Source: an uncultured Flavobacteriaceae bacterium (GTDB taxonomy: Bacteria > Bacteroidota > Bacteroidia > Flavobacteriales > Flavobacteriaceae). From it: 38,078 bases of DNA. The notes beneath the pieces are model-generated. The model was not told the DNA's origin, searched no databases, and worked only from the letters and a program-made list of their open reading frames with translations. The stretch lies in contig CAJXUB010000018.1 in the NCBI GenBank assembly GCA_913061125.1, positions 1-38,078 on the forward strand, in the 5' to 3' direction. Positions 1 through 8,048 of this stretch are shown piece by piece. Within the stretch, counting starts at the first letter, position 1; each line of letters begins with the position of its first letter. A program made the translations under genes and the position numbers.

Positions 1-497
1 ATTCGGCGAACTTTTAGACCTGCAATTTCCCCTGCCTCTTTGGTAGCTTGACGTTGCGCATCATTGAAGTAAGCAGGTACAGTAACGACAGCTTCTGTAA
101 CTTCTTGATCTAAAAATTCTTCAGCCGTTTTTTTCATTTTTTGGAGCACCATGGCAGATAATTCTTGAGGGGTGTACAATCGGCCATCGATGTCCACACG
201 AGGGGTATCGTTATCGCCCTTAACTACGCTATAAGGGACGCGTCCAACTTCTTGACTTGACTCCGAAAATTTGTTACCCATAAACCGTTTTATGGAATAT
301 ACTGTCTTTTTTGGGTTGGTTACCGCCTGACGCTTGGCAGGATCACCAACTTTGATTTCACCACCTTCTACAAAGGCAATGACAGATGGTGTCGTTCGAC
401 GGCCCTCTGCGTTGGTAATCACAACGGGCTCATTTCCCTCCATCACAGAAACACAAGAGTTGGTTGTTCCAAGGTCAATTCCAATAATTTTACTCAT
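1..497 (-). CDS. dnaK: Molecular chaperone DnaK (Hsp70), N-terminal part only
   Basis: Cytoplasmic Hsp70 chaperone that binds and releases unfolded polypeptides in an ATP-driven cycle with DnaJ and GrpE. The gene runs off the left edge, so only about the first 165 residues of the nucleotide-binding domain are visible. They begin [16 protein letters not shown], the first phosphate loop of Hsp70 proteins, followed by [19 protein letters not shown] and the segment [17 protein letters not shown] typical of DnaK. The start is the ATG read leftward from 497. It is transcribed divergently from panB, and the 141-base gap holds TGACA/TGTCA repeats that could serve heat-shock control. Identification is certain; what lies downstream is not visible. 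Confidence 0.97.
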   Translation of the reverse strand, partial: MSKIIGIDLGTTNSCVSVMEGNEPVVITNAEGRRTTPSVIAFVEGGEIKVGDPAKRQAVTNPKKTVYSIKRFMGNKFSESSQEVGRVPYSVVKGDNDTPRVDIDGRLYTPQELSAMVLQKMKKTAEEFLDQEVTEAVVTVPAYFNDAQRQATKEAGEIAGLKVRR

Positions 498-564
498 AAT
501 ATATAGTTTAATTAAAAATCGTTTTTAAGTTTAAATTCGGTTGTATTATGTCAATCTTTATGCC

Positions 565-591
565 ATGACAGAAAATCTGACAAGCTGTCAT
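565..591. promoter_or_regulatory. Inverted repeat upstream of dnaK (possible operator)
   Basis: ATGACAG (565-571) and CTGTCAT (585-591) form a perfect 7-base inverted repeat 13 bases apart. A second TGACA at 578-582 pairs with TGTCA at 586-590. Read toward dnaK, a further TTGACA lies around 550-556. The repeats sit 70-95 bases upstream of the dnaK start, so a heat-shock regulatory role is a reasonable inference. I do not recognise a named operator such as CIRCE. Confidence 0.4.
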
Positions 592-638
592 ACTTGTGCC
601 GCACTTTTTCCTTACTTTTACAAAAAAATTGGTGAATA

Positions 639-1454
639 ATGACAAATAATTCCAACTATAAACGCGTCACTGTCAAGTCATTAGTTGATATGAAAGCACA
701 GGGCGAAAAAATTTCGATGCTAACGGCGTACGATTACACCATGGCAAAAATTGTAGATGGAGCAGGCATTGACGTCATCCTTGTTGGCGATTCGGCCAGC
801 AACGTTATGGCTGGACACGAAACCACGCTTCCTATTACTTTGGATCAAATGATTTATCATGCGTCGTCTGTGGTTCGTGCCATTAATCGTGCGTTGGTGG
901 TTGTTGATTTGCCTTTTGGGACGTATCAAAGTGACTCCAAAGAGGCGCTGCGATCGGCCATTCGCATCATGAAAGAGAGCGGTGGTCATGCAGTTAAATT
1001 AGAAGGTGGGAAAGAAATTAAAGACTCAATAAAAAAAATTCTAAATGCAGGAATTCCAGTAATGGGGCATTTGGGGCTCACCCCTCAATCCATCTACAAA
1101 TTTGGTACTTACACTGTGAGAGCTAAAGAAGAAGAAGAGGCCAAAAAACTTATCGAAGACGCCAAAATGTTGGAACGGTTGGGTTGTTTTTCTATAGTAT
1201 TGGAGAAAATTCCGGCCAAACTGGCCAAAGAAGTAGCCCAAGCGGTTCAAGTTCCAGTGATTGGAATTGGGGCTGGAAACGACGTGGACGGTCAGGTATT
1301 GGTATTGCACGATATGATTGGAATGACCAACGAGTTTAATCCTAGATTTTTAAGGCGTTACATGAATTTGTTTGATTCAATGACTGAAGCCATTGGGAAA
1401 TACATTAGCGATGTAAAATCCTCGGATTTTCCAAATGCCAACGAGCAGTATTAG
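639..1454 (+). CDS. panB: 3-methyl-2-oxobutanoate hydroxymethyltransferase
   Basis: Transfers a hydroxymethyl group from 5,10-methylenetetrahydrofolate to 2-oxoisovalerate to give ketopantoate, the first committed step of pantothenate and coenzyme A synthesis, in the cytoplasm. The 271-residue length is normal for the family. The TIM-barrel motifs are present: [14 protein letters not shown] near residue 27, [10 protein letters not shown] with the metal ligand D51, [11 protein letters not shown] with D90, and VKLEGG with E122. The start is ATG at 639. The gene heads an apparent operon: the next gene begins 2 bases after its stop. No other pantothenate gene is adjacent. Confidence 0.97.
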   Translation: MTNNSNYKRVTVKSLVDMKAQGEKISMLTAYDYTMAKIVDGAGIDVILVGDSASNVMAGHETTLPITLDQMIYHASSVVRAINRALVVVDLPFGTYQSDSKEALRSAIRIMKESGGHAVKLEGGKEIKDSIKKILNAGIPVMGHLGLTPQSIYKFGTYTVRAKEEEEAKKLIEDAKMLERLGCFSIVLEKIPAKLAKEVAQAVQVPVIGIGAGNDVDGQVLVLHDMIGMTNEFNPRFLRRYMNLFDSMTEAIGKYISDVKSSDFPNANEQY

Positions 1455-1456
1455 CC

Positions 1457-2170
1457 ATGTCCAGAATTAGTTCTAACGCTACAAACCTTCAAACGGTTTA
1501 CGAAGACAATCATATTATTGTGGTTAACAAACGCGTTGGAGATATTGTTCAGGGCGATAAAACACAAGACCCGCCACTGTCCGAAATTATTAAAGCATTT
1601 TTAAAAAAGAAATACAACAAACCTGGTGCTGTTTTTTTGGGGGTGACCCACCGTTTGGATCGGCCCACTTCAGGCCTTGTAATTTTTGCCAAAACCTCAA
1701 AAGCGCTGTCCCGAATAAATGCCATGTTTCAGAACAAATCCATCGAAAAAAAATATTGGGCATTGGTGCAAAATCCACCACCCGATTCGAAAGCCACACT
1801 AATCCACTGGTTGAAAAAAAATTCAAAAACAAACACCACAAAAGTCTACAACAAAGAAGTTGATGGCAGCAAAAAAGCCGTTTTGCATTACACTATAAAA
1901 TCTCAATTGAATAACTACACCCTTCTTGAAATTAATCTTGAGACGGGTCGTTCACATCAAATTAGAAGTCAATTGGCCCACATTGGGAGCCCCATCAAAG
2001 GCGATTTGAAATACGGCTTCAAGCGTAGCAATCCGAATGGCGGAATCCATTTGCATGCAAAATCCATTGCCTTTGTTCACCCTGTTTCGAAATTAAATTT
2101 ACATTTGGAAGCTCAGCCCCCTAAGGATATTTTATGGGACGAATGCCTACTCAAGCACAATATAGCATGA
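1457..2170 (+). CDS. RluA-type RNA pseudouridine synthase
   Basis: Isomerises specific uridines in rRNA or tRNA to pseudouridine. The 237 residues contain the catalytic signature HRLDRPTSG, with the catalytic aspartate at D68, then the family motifs KKYWALV and LETGRSHQIRSQLAHIG near the C-terminal half. The protein begins directly with the catalytic domain (TVYEDNHIIVVNK) and lacks an N-terminal S4 RNA-binding domain, so it is a short RluA-family member. Its target nucleotide cannot be told from sequence. It starts 2 bases after panB and overlaps the following aldehyde dehydrogenase by an ATGA junction, so the three genes are probably translationally coupled. Confidence 0.92.
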   Translation: MSRISSNATNLQTVYEDNHIIVVNKRVGDIVQGDKTQDPPLSEIIKAFLKKKYNKPGAVFLGVTHRLDRPTSGLVIFAKTSKALSRINAMFQNKSIEKKYWALVQNPPPDSKATLIHWLKKNSKTNTTKVYNKEVDGSKKAVLHYTIKSQLNNYTLLEINLETGRSHQIRSQLAHIGSPIKGDLKYGFKRSNPNGGIHLHAKSIAFVHPVSKLNLHLEAQPPKDILWDECLLKHNIA

Positions 2171-3543
2171 CACCTGAAGAAATTTTAGCGCATCAAAAAG
2201 AATTTTTTGACACGGGAAAATCCCGAGATATTTCATTCATACAATCCAAGCTATTGGCTTTGAAAAAAGCCATCGCCTCTCGAGAGGATGCAATTTATGA
2301 AGCACTTTATATGGATTTTAAAAAATCAAAATTTGAGACCTACTTCAGCGAAATTGGAATTGTCATGTCTGAGATTGAAATGACTCTCAAAAATCTAAAA
2401 CATTGGTCAAAACCGAAAAGAGTTCGCTCGGCGGCCCTCAATTTTCCTTCTAAAGATTACATTTACAACGAGCCCTACGGAACCGTTTTGATTATTGCAC
2501 CGTGGAATTACCCCTTTCAACTGGCCATTGCTCCTGTGATATCAGCCATTGCAGCGGGCAATACCGTGGTTCTAAAGCCCAGTGAACTCACCGGAAATAC
2601 GGCTCATCTTCTCGAAAATATTTTAGGATCCGTATTTGATTCTCAACACCTTAGCGTTGTTCAAGGGGGGGTATCAGAAACAACGGCTTTGCTCAAAGAA
2701 CGTTGGGATTATATTTTTTTTACAGGCAGTGTTCCAGTTGGAAAAATAGTTGCCAAAGCTGCGGCTCAACACATGACGCCTGTTACTTTAGAATTGGGCG
2801 GAAAAAACCCTTGTATTGTGGACGATAGTGTCGATCTAACATTAACCTCCAAACGCTTGGTTTGGGGTAAATTTGTCAATGCCGGTCAAACCTGTATCGC
2901 ACCAGATTATATTTTGGTTCATAAATCCATTAAATCGAAACTCATCGAACGATTAAAACAGGACATTTTAAATGCTTATGGCAAAGACGCGTCACTTTCA
3001 AATGATTATCCTCGGATTGTAAATTCAAAAAACTTAAAACGCTTGTCGCTGATGCTGGAGGGGGTTAATGTCATTTTTGGTGGCGAAATTAATGAAAAGG
3101 ACCATTATATGGCACCGACGCTAATTGACGAACCTTCGCTGGACAGCCAAGTCATGGCGGGCGAGATTTTTGGCCCAATACTACCCATTTTAGAGTACGA
3201 ATCTTCTGAGGATTTAAATCGCATCATCAATCGTTATGAAAAACCTCTTGGATTTTATGTGTTTTCAAATCGAAAACAATTTTATAAAACATTACTAGAA
3301 AAATTCAGCTTTGGTGGGGGCGCCATAAACGATACGATGATTCATTTTGGAAACCCAAGATTGCCTTTTGGAGGTGTGGGTGAAAGTGGTATTGGGGCTT
3401 ATCACGGTCGGCTGGGATTTGACACTTTTTCGCACCAAAAAGGGATAACCATCAAAGCCAATTGGCTCGATATTCCTTTACGCTATGCGCCATATACCAA
3501 CAAGCTGAAGGCCATAAAGAAAGCTTTTAAATGGCTGGGATAA
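2167..3543 (+). CDS. NAD(P)-dependent aldehyde dehydrogenase (class 3-like)
   Basis: Oxidises an aldehyde to the corresponding carboxylate; the substrate is not predictable from sequence. From the ATG at 2167 the protein has 458 residues. It shows the Rossmann-fold segment APWNYPFQLA with the catalytic Asn114, VTLELGGKNP with the general base Glu209, and NAGQTCIAPDY with the nucleophile Cys243. The short N-terminus and the pattern around PWNYP resemble the ALDH3/fatty aldehyde dehydrogenase branch. A longer reading from 2134 is possible, but 2167 gives an ATGA overlap with the upstream stop and leaves the usual N-terminus, so I prefer it. Confidence 0.93.
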   Translation: MTPEEILAHQKEFFDTGKSRDISFIQSKLLALKKAIASREDAIYEALYMDFKKSKFETYFSEIGIVMSEIEMTLKNLKHWSKPKRVRSAALNFPSKDYIYNEPYGTVLIIAPWNYPFQLAIAPVISAIAAGNTVVLKPSELTGNTAHLLENILGSVFDSQHLSVVQGGVSETTALLKERWDYIFFTGSVPVGKIVAKAAAQHMTPVTLELGGKNPCIVDDSVDLTLTSKRLVWGKFVNAGQTCIAPDYILVHKSIKSKLIERLKQDILNAYGKDASLSNDYPRIVNSKNLKRLSLMLEGVNVIFGGEINEKDHYMAPTLIDEPSLDSQVMAGEIFGPILPILEYESSEDLNRIINRYEKPLGFYVFSNRKQFYKTLLEKFSFGGGAINDTMIHFGNPRLPFGGVGESGIGAYHGRLGFDTFSHQKGITIKANWLDIPLRYAPYTNKLKAIKKAFKWLG

Positions 3544-3638
3544 TACTAAAAAAATAGCTATAGATTTTTACTATTTTAATTTATCAAATATCTGTAAATC
3601 AATTATTTGTAAATTTTATATAAATAAAAACTTTAATA

Positions 3639-5177
3639 CTACCCTAACCACCCCTCACGATCCAAACTTCGGTATTGAATTGCCTCACTAATGTGTACAT
3701 TTGTTATGCATTCTGAATGTTCCAAATCCGCGATTGTACGTGCTACTTTTAAAATTCTATCATAGGCTCGTGCGGACAAATTTAGCCGCTCCATAGCACT
3801 TTTAAGCAAAGCTTTTGAGGGGTCGTCCAAGCTGCAGAATTGTCGGATGTGTTTGCTTTGCATTTGGGCATTGTAATGAACTGAACTCAAGTTTTCAAAA
3901 CGTTGAGTTTGTAAATGTCTGGCATGAGTTACCCGTTCTCTAATAACTACTGAAGATTCGCCAGGGCGTTCTTCGGTCAGTTTCTCAAATGGAACTGGAT
4001 TAACTTCCACATGAATATCGATTCGATCCAAAAGCGGTCCTGAAATTTTACCCATATACCGTTGCATTTCAGCTGGTGATGACGTAAGTGGTGCACTGGG
4101 GTCGTTAAAAAAACCACTGGGGCTTGGATTCATACTGGCTACAAGCATAAAACTGCTGGGGTAAGTGACTGTAAATCTGGCTCTTGAAATGGTAACTTCC
4201 AAATCCTCAAGAGGTTGCCGCATAACCTCGAGGACGGACCGCTTGAATTCTGGCAATTCATCCAAAAACAAAACCCCATTGTGCGCCATCGAAATTTCTC
4301 CTGGCTGAGGATACTGACCGCCGCCTACCAGCGCAACATCTGATATGGTATGATGAGGCGATCGGAATGGCCGCTGAATCATCAAGCCTGAACTTGAGCG
4401 TAAACGGCCAACAACCGAATGAATTTTGGTAGTTTCCAAGGCCTCTAAGAGAGTCATTGGAGGCAGAATAGAGGGCAGCCGTTTGGCCAACATGGTTTTT
4501 CCAGATCCTGGGGGCCCTATCAGAATAATGTTATGACCACCGGCGGCGGCAATTTCCATACACCGTTTGATGCTTTCTTGACCTTTCACCTCCGAAAAAT
4601 CAAACTCGGGTTGATCTAACGCTTTAATAAATTCATTTTCAATATCAAATTCAACACGATTAAGAGGAACATTTTTATCAAAAAAATAAATCACATCCGA
4701 AATATGTTCAACACCATACACCTCCAAACCTTTTACAATGGCAGCTTCTTTGGCGTTGGATTTGGGCAAAATAAACCCTTTGAAACCTGCTCCAAGTGCT
4801 TGTATGGCGATTGGCAACGCCCCTTTAATGGGTTGAACACTACCGTCAAGAGACAACTCACCCATGATGATGTACTGCTCTAAACTGGCAGATTTGATTT
4901 GTTTGGAAGCTGCCAAAATACCTACCGCTAAGGTCAGATCGTAAGCAGAACCCTCTTTTCGCATATCGGCTGGCGACATGTTGATGATGATATTTTTTCC
5001 TGGAATTTTATACCCATTATTTTGAAGAGCCGCAGCGATTCGGTAGTTGCTTTCTTTAATGGCATTATCAGGCAATCCCACAAGGTGGTATCCGATACCG
5101 TTGGTTACATTTACCTCAACAGTAATGGTGTGAGCTTCAATACCAAAAACCGCACTGCCATAAACTTTTTTTAACAT
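3639..5177 (-). CDS. comM: YifB/ComM family Mg-chelatase-like AAA+ ATPase
   Basis: Relative of ComM, a hexameric branch-migration helicase that helps integrate incoming DNA during natural transformation in proteobacteria. The 512 residues show an N-terminal Lon-protease-like fold (about 1-170, with NMSPADMRKEGSAYDL), a Walker A loop GPPGSGKT at 221-228, an AAA core with FLDELPEF as Walker B, and a C-terminal Mg-chelatase domain with SARAYDRILKVARTIADLE. The length is normal. It is convergent with the aldehyde dehydrogenase and divergent from the tetR gene. The role in competence is known for proteobacterial homologues; in Bacteroidota it is inferred. Confidence 0.95.
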   Translation of the reverse strand: MLKKVYGSAVFGIEAHTITVEVNVTNGIGYHLVGLPDNAIKESNYRIAAALQNNGYKIPGKNIIINMSPADMRKEGSAYDLTLAVGILAASKQIKSASLEQYIIMGELSLDGSVQPIKGALPIAIQALGAGFKGFILPKSNAKEAAIVKGLEVYGVEHISDVIYFFDKNVPLNRVEFDIENEFIKALDQPEFDFSEVKGQESIKRCMEIAAAGGHNIILIGPPGSGKTMLAKRLPSILPPMTLLEALETTKIHSVVGRLRSSSGLMIQRPFRSPHHTISDVALVGGGQYPQPGEISMAHNGVLFLDELPEFKRSVLEVMRQPLEDLEVTISRARFTVTYPSSFMLVASMNPSPSGFFNDPSAPLTSSPAEMQRYMGKISGPLLDRIDIHVEVNPVPFEKLTEERPGESSVVIRERVTHARHLQTQRFENLSSVHYNAQMQSKHIRQFCSLDDPSKALLKSAMERLNLSARAYDRILKVARTIADLEHSECITNVHISEAIQYRSLDREGWLG

Positions 5178-5228
5178 GTCGGTAGATTTGAGATTTTAAA
5201 GCTAAAAAAAAAACTCAAACGCAATACG

Positions 5229-5241
5229 ACATTTGAAATGT
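5229..5241. promoter_or_regulatory. 13-base palindrome upstream of tetR-like gene
   Basis: ACATTT, one G, AAATGT is a perfect 6-1-6 inverted repeat, the geometry expected of a small dimeric repressor site. It lies about 67 bases before the tetR-like ATG and overlaps the left end of the shared module at 5236-5291. The left arm is not conserved in the second copy of that module, so autoregulation by the TetR protein is only a guess. Confidence 0.3.
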
Positions 5242-5291
5242 TAATGTTTGTTTAATTGTTAAGGTTTTAAATTGAACAAGTTTTATTTTTG
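5236..5291 (+). promoter_or_regulatory. Shared regulatory module and -7 box, copy 1
   Basis: AAATGTTAAT (5236-5245), two bases, TTGTTTAATT (5248-5257), then 26 bases, then the -7 box TATTTTTG (5284-5291). The ATG of the tetR-like gene follows 17 bases after the box. The same arrangement with identical spacing recurs at 10881-10936. TGTTAA-like units recur at 5239, 5249 and 5257. No TTTG/TTG element lies 19-21 bases before the -7 box, which suggests an activator-dependent promoter. Confidence 0.6.
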
Positions 5292-5307
5292 TTTCAAACT
5301 CACTAAC

Positions 5308-5961
5308 ATGGCAAAAAAAACAAAACCCACCAAAGATTTTTTCATCGAATCGTACATGAAAGCCGTTTTATCCGATGGCAAACCCAAAAGCGTATTCACC
5401 TTTACCCAAAAACTAGACCTTGAGGAATCCGACTTCTACACTCATTTTGGAACTTTCAAAGCTTTAGAGGCAGCCATTTTTGACGCATTTTTTGATAACA
5501 CCAAAAAAACGATAGAACAAAGTAAAGAGTACCAAAATTATGCTGCTAAAGAACAACTTTTGAGTTTTTATTTTACTTTTTTCGGAAACCTCACAGCCAA
5601 CAGAAGTTATGTTTTGGAAGCTTTACATGGTCATCAAAATCGATTGGAATCTCTTCAAGTTCTGAAAGGGCTTCGTAGTAAATTTTTGGATTACACCGAT
5701 GAACTTAACATCGATGTTATTCAAATAAAAAACAAACAAGCTGATGAGTTAAAGGATCGCGTTGTGAATGAAACTTATTGGGTTCAGATGCTGATTATCC
5801 TAAAATTTTGGTTGGATGACAGCTCCGCTGATTTTGAAAAAACTGACATTTTCATAGAAAAGTCCGTTGCTGCCAGTTTCGATTTAATGGAAACCAAACC
5901 CCTAAAGAGCGTGGTTGATCTTGGTAAGTTTTTGTTTAAAGAAAAAATGAGTGTTCGCTAG
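5308..5961 (+). CDS. TetR-family transcriptional regulator
   Basis: Predicted DNA-binding regulator and first gene of the photolyase block. The 217 residues begin MAKKTKPTKDFF. A helix-turn-helix region lies at about residues 25-60, including the TetR-like turn DFYTHFGTFKALEAAIF. It is followed by an all-helical ligand or dimerisation domain with no recognisable ligand signature. A TTG start at 5272 would extend it by 12 residues, but a TAttTTTG promoter box (5284-5291) lies inside that extension, so ATG 5308 is preferred. Its stop overlaps the next gene by one base (TAGTG), implying coupling. The ligand or signal is unknown; by context it may sense a product of light or oxidative damage. Confidence 0.8.
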   Translation: MAKKTKPTKDFFIESYMKAVLSDGKPKSVFTFTQKLDLEESDFYTHFGTFKALEAAIFDAFFDNTKKTIEQSKEYQNYAAKEQLLSFYFTFFGNLTANRSYVLEALHGHQNRLESLQVLKGLRSKFLDYTDELNIDVIQIKNKQADELKDRVVNETYWVQMLIILKFWLDDSSADFEKTDIFIEKSVAASFDLMETKPLKSVVDLGKFLFKEKMSVR

Positions 5962-7274
5962 TGAAATCCATCGATAAAATTCCAACTTCAAAATTACAGC
6001 GTGCTTCCAAACTCGTTGCTACCGGGGCCAAAGTAGGGGTAAATTACCTCAAATATTATGGTGACAAACTAACTAAAACTGAGGCTGAAGCCAAGGCCAA
6101 TTTGAACCAAAGTAACGCCGATGATATTTATGGAAGTTTGAAGCAACTCAAAGGCAGTGCTCTTAAAGTTGCTCAGATGCTAAGTATGGAAAAAAACATT
6201 CTACCACGCGCTTATGTTGAAAAATTTTCGTTAGCCCAATTTTCTGTCCCACCACTATCCTCCCCTTTAGTGATCAAGACGTTTAAAAAATATTTTGGAG
6301 AATCTCCATCTGTAATCTTTGACGAGTTTGATTCCAGATCGGTTAGTGCAGCCAGCATTGGTCAAGTTCACAAAGCCAGAAAAAATGGCAAATCTTTGGC
6401 TGTCAAAATTCAGTATCCTGGAGTGGCAGAGAGCATAAAATCAGATCTTGCGATTGTTAAACCCATTGCGTTAAGAATGTTTAACATTAAAGGAAAAGAT
6501 TCAGACAAATATTTTAAAGAAGTTGAAGATAAACTCACCGAAGAAACCAATTATCAATTGGAAATAAAGCAAAGCAAAGAAATTGCCAATGCGTGCAAGC
6601 ACCTCCCCAATGTGATATTTCCGGACTATTACGAAGAATATTCATCGTCTAAAATTTTAACTATGGATTTTATGGATGGTGAGCACCTTTCGGAATTTGT
6701 TGCCCACAATACGGATACGGCTAAAGCCAGCCAATTGGGGCAGGCATTGTGGGATTTCTACATGCACCAAATTCACAATTTAAAAAAGGTTCATGCGGAT
6801 CCTCATCCTGGAAATTTTTTAGTTAATAACCACGGTCAGTTGGTGGTTTTAGATTTTGGTTGTATCAAAACCATTCCCGATTCATTCTACACTCCATACT
6901 TCGAACTGGCACATAAGGACGTTTTGCAAAACTCGGCACTGTTTTCAGAAAAACTTAAGGAACTAGAGATATTAACCCCAACAGACACCGAGGAAGAAAT
7001 TTTATTTTTCACATCGATGTTTCACGAGCTTCTTTCTGTGTTTACTCTTCCTTTTCAGTATGATATTTTTGATTTTTCTGATCCTATTTTTTTTGATAAA
7101 ATAGGTCAATTGGCAGAACGTTACAGTCAAAACACCGAATTGCGAAAATTTAATAGCAACAGAGGTTCAAAACATTTTATTTACATGAATAGAACGTTCT
7201 TTGGCTTGTACAACTTGATGTTTGACTTGAAGGCCAAAGACATACGAATTAATCAATTTCAACAACACTCATGA
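5961..7274 (+). CDS. ABC1/AarF/UbiB kinase-like protein
   Basis: Atypical protein-kinase-like ATPase of the ABC1 (COQ8/UbiB) family, whose members support isoprenoid quinone synthesis or lipid homeostasis. The 437 residues show the alanine-rich nucleotide loop SAASIGQVHKA, the lysine motif LAVKIQYPGV, the catalytic segment HADPHPGNFL and the metal motif VVLDFGCIK. The family KxGQ motif appears as KVAQ (residues 69-72), with Ala for Gly. The start is GTG, overlapping the tetR stop by one base; the end overlaps the flavin reductase by four bases. In this context it could act on quinone or a membrane lipid during photo-oxidative stress, which is inference. Confidence 0.9.
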   Translation: MKSIDKIPTSKLQRASKLVATGAKVGVNYLKYYGDKLTKTEAEAKANLNQSNADDIYGSLKQLKGSALKVAQMLSMEKNILPRAYVEKFSLAQFSVPPLSSPLVIKTFKKYFGESPSVIFDEFDSRSVSAASIGQVHKARKNGKSLAVKIQYPGVAESIKSDLAIVKPIALRMFNIKGKDSDKYFKEVEDKLTEETNYQLEIKQSKEIANACKHLPNVIFPDYYEEYSSSKILTMDFMDGEHLSEFVAHNTDTAKASQLGQALWDFYMHQIHNLKKVHADPHPGNFLVNNHGQLVVLDFGCIKTIPDSFYTPYFELAHKDVLQNSALFSEKLKELEILTPTDTEEEILFFTSMFHELLSVFTLPFQYDIFDFSDPIFFDKIGQLAERYSQNTELRKFNSNRGSKHFIYMNRTFFGLYNLMFDLKAKDIRINQFQQHS

Positions 7275-7909
7275 TACATTTGCGGCGACAAGATTTTGAT
7301 CAACTGGATCATCTATATCGAATTAATCTCATCAACAGCTGCACGGGATTCAAATCGGCAAATCTCATTGGTACCAAATCAAATGGTGGCACGGCCAACG
7401 TCGCTGTGTTTAGTTCTGTTACCCACCTTGGATCCAACCCGCCTTTGCTGGGTATCGTTTTCAGACCTGTATCGGATGTTCCAAGGCATACGTATGAAAA
7501 TATCAAGGAAACGGGACAATTTACCATTAACCACATTCATGAAGGGATTTTTGAAGATGCGCATCATACTTCAGCAAAATACGATAGAGATATTTCCGAA
7601 TTTGAAGTCACTCATTTAAAAGAAGAATATAAAAACGGGTGGCATGCTCCGTTTGTTAAAAATGCTCCCATACAAATGGCACTGACTTATTGTGAGGAGT
7701 ACACCATACGGGCCAATAATACCACACATTTGGTGGCCGAAATAAAGGATTTATTCATCAATGAAGAATTAATCGAGAATGATGGATTTATCAATTTAAC
7801 GAAAGCTAAAGTTATGGCTATCAATGGATTAGACGGCTACACAACGCCTGTTTTACAAAAGCGTTTGGCTTATCAAAGACCAAAACCTTTGGTAAACGGT
7901 ATTCTTTAG
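7271..7909 (+). CDS. Flavin reductase-like FMN-binding split-barrel protein
   Basis: The 212 residues match the flavin reductase-like split-barrel family. Characteristic segments are NLIGTKSNGGTANVAVFSSV near residue 35, NPPLLGIVFRP near 58, HTYENIKETGQFTINHI near 75 and a histidine-rich stretch with HHTSAKYD. Members bind FMN and reduce flavins or other acceptors with NAD(P)H. It overlaps the ABC1 gene by an ATGA junction and is followed 4 bases later by the DUF2256 gene and the cryptochromes. A role in supplying reduced flavin for photolyases is attractive but inferred; known photolyases can also be reduced by light. Confidence 0.87.
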   Translation: MIHLRRQDFDQLDHLYRINLINSCTGFKSANLIGTKSNGGTANVAVFSSVTHLGSNPPLLGIVFRPVSDVPRHTYENIKETGQFTINHIHEGIFEDAHHTSAKYDRDISEFEVTHLKEEYKNGWHAPFVKNAPIQMALTYCEEYTIRANNTTHLVAEIKDLFINEELIENDGFINLTKAKVMAINGLDGYTTPVLQKRLAYQRPKPLVNGIL

Positions 7910-7913
7910 TGAG

Positions 7914-8048
7914 GTGAAAAAATCACAACTTCCTACAAAAACTTGTCTGGTCTGTGGCCGACCCTTTTCCTGGCGGAAAAAATGGGAACGAGATTGGGAA
8001 TTTGTAAAATATTGCAGTAAAAAATGCAGAAGCAAAAAACAACATTAG
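7914..8048 (+). CDS. DUF2256 small zinc-ribbon-like protein
   Basis: A 44-residue protein read from a GTG start just after the flavin reductase stop. It contains CLVCGRPFSWRKKW and, further on, VKYCSKKCRSKK. The two CxxC-like pairs (C11/C14 and C34/C38) suggest one bound zinc ion, and the basic, tryptophan-rich centre suggests nucleic acid or protein contact. It fits DUF2256, a family I know mainly from neighbourhoods of cryptochrome/photolyase genes. Its last 25 bases overlap the start of the DASH cryptochrome in another frame. Function unknown; context suggests a photolyase accessory. Confidence 0.85.
   Translation: MKKSQLPTKTCLVCGRPFSWRKKWERDWEFVKYCSKKCRSKKQH

Noticed and set aside
2134-2166. 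Longer aldehyde dehydrogenase start at 2134
   Set aside because: It overlaps the pseudouridine synthase by 37 bases, while the ATG at 2167 gives a standard four-base overlap and normal N-terminus.
3548-3577. AT-rich hairpin between the aldehyde dehydrogenase and comM genes as a bidirectional terminator
   Set aside because: The stem is only A-T rich (AAAATAG/CTATTTT) with a 13-base loop, so it is too weak to call.
5272-5307. Upstream TTG extension of the tetR-like gene by 12 residues
   Set aside because: The extension contains the TAttTTTG promoter box, its residues look unlike a TetR N-terminus, and an ATG follows at a suitable distance.
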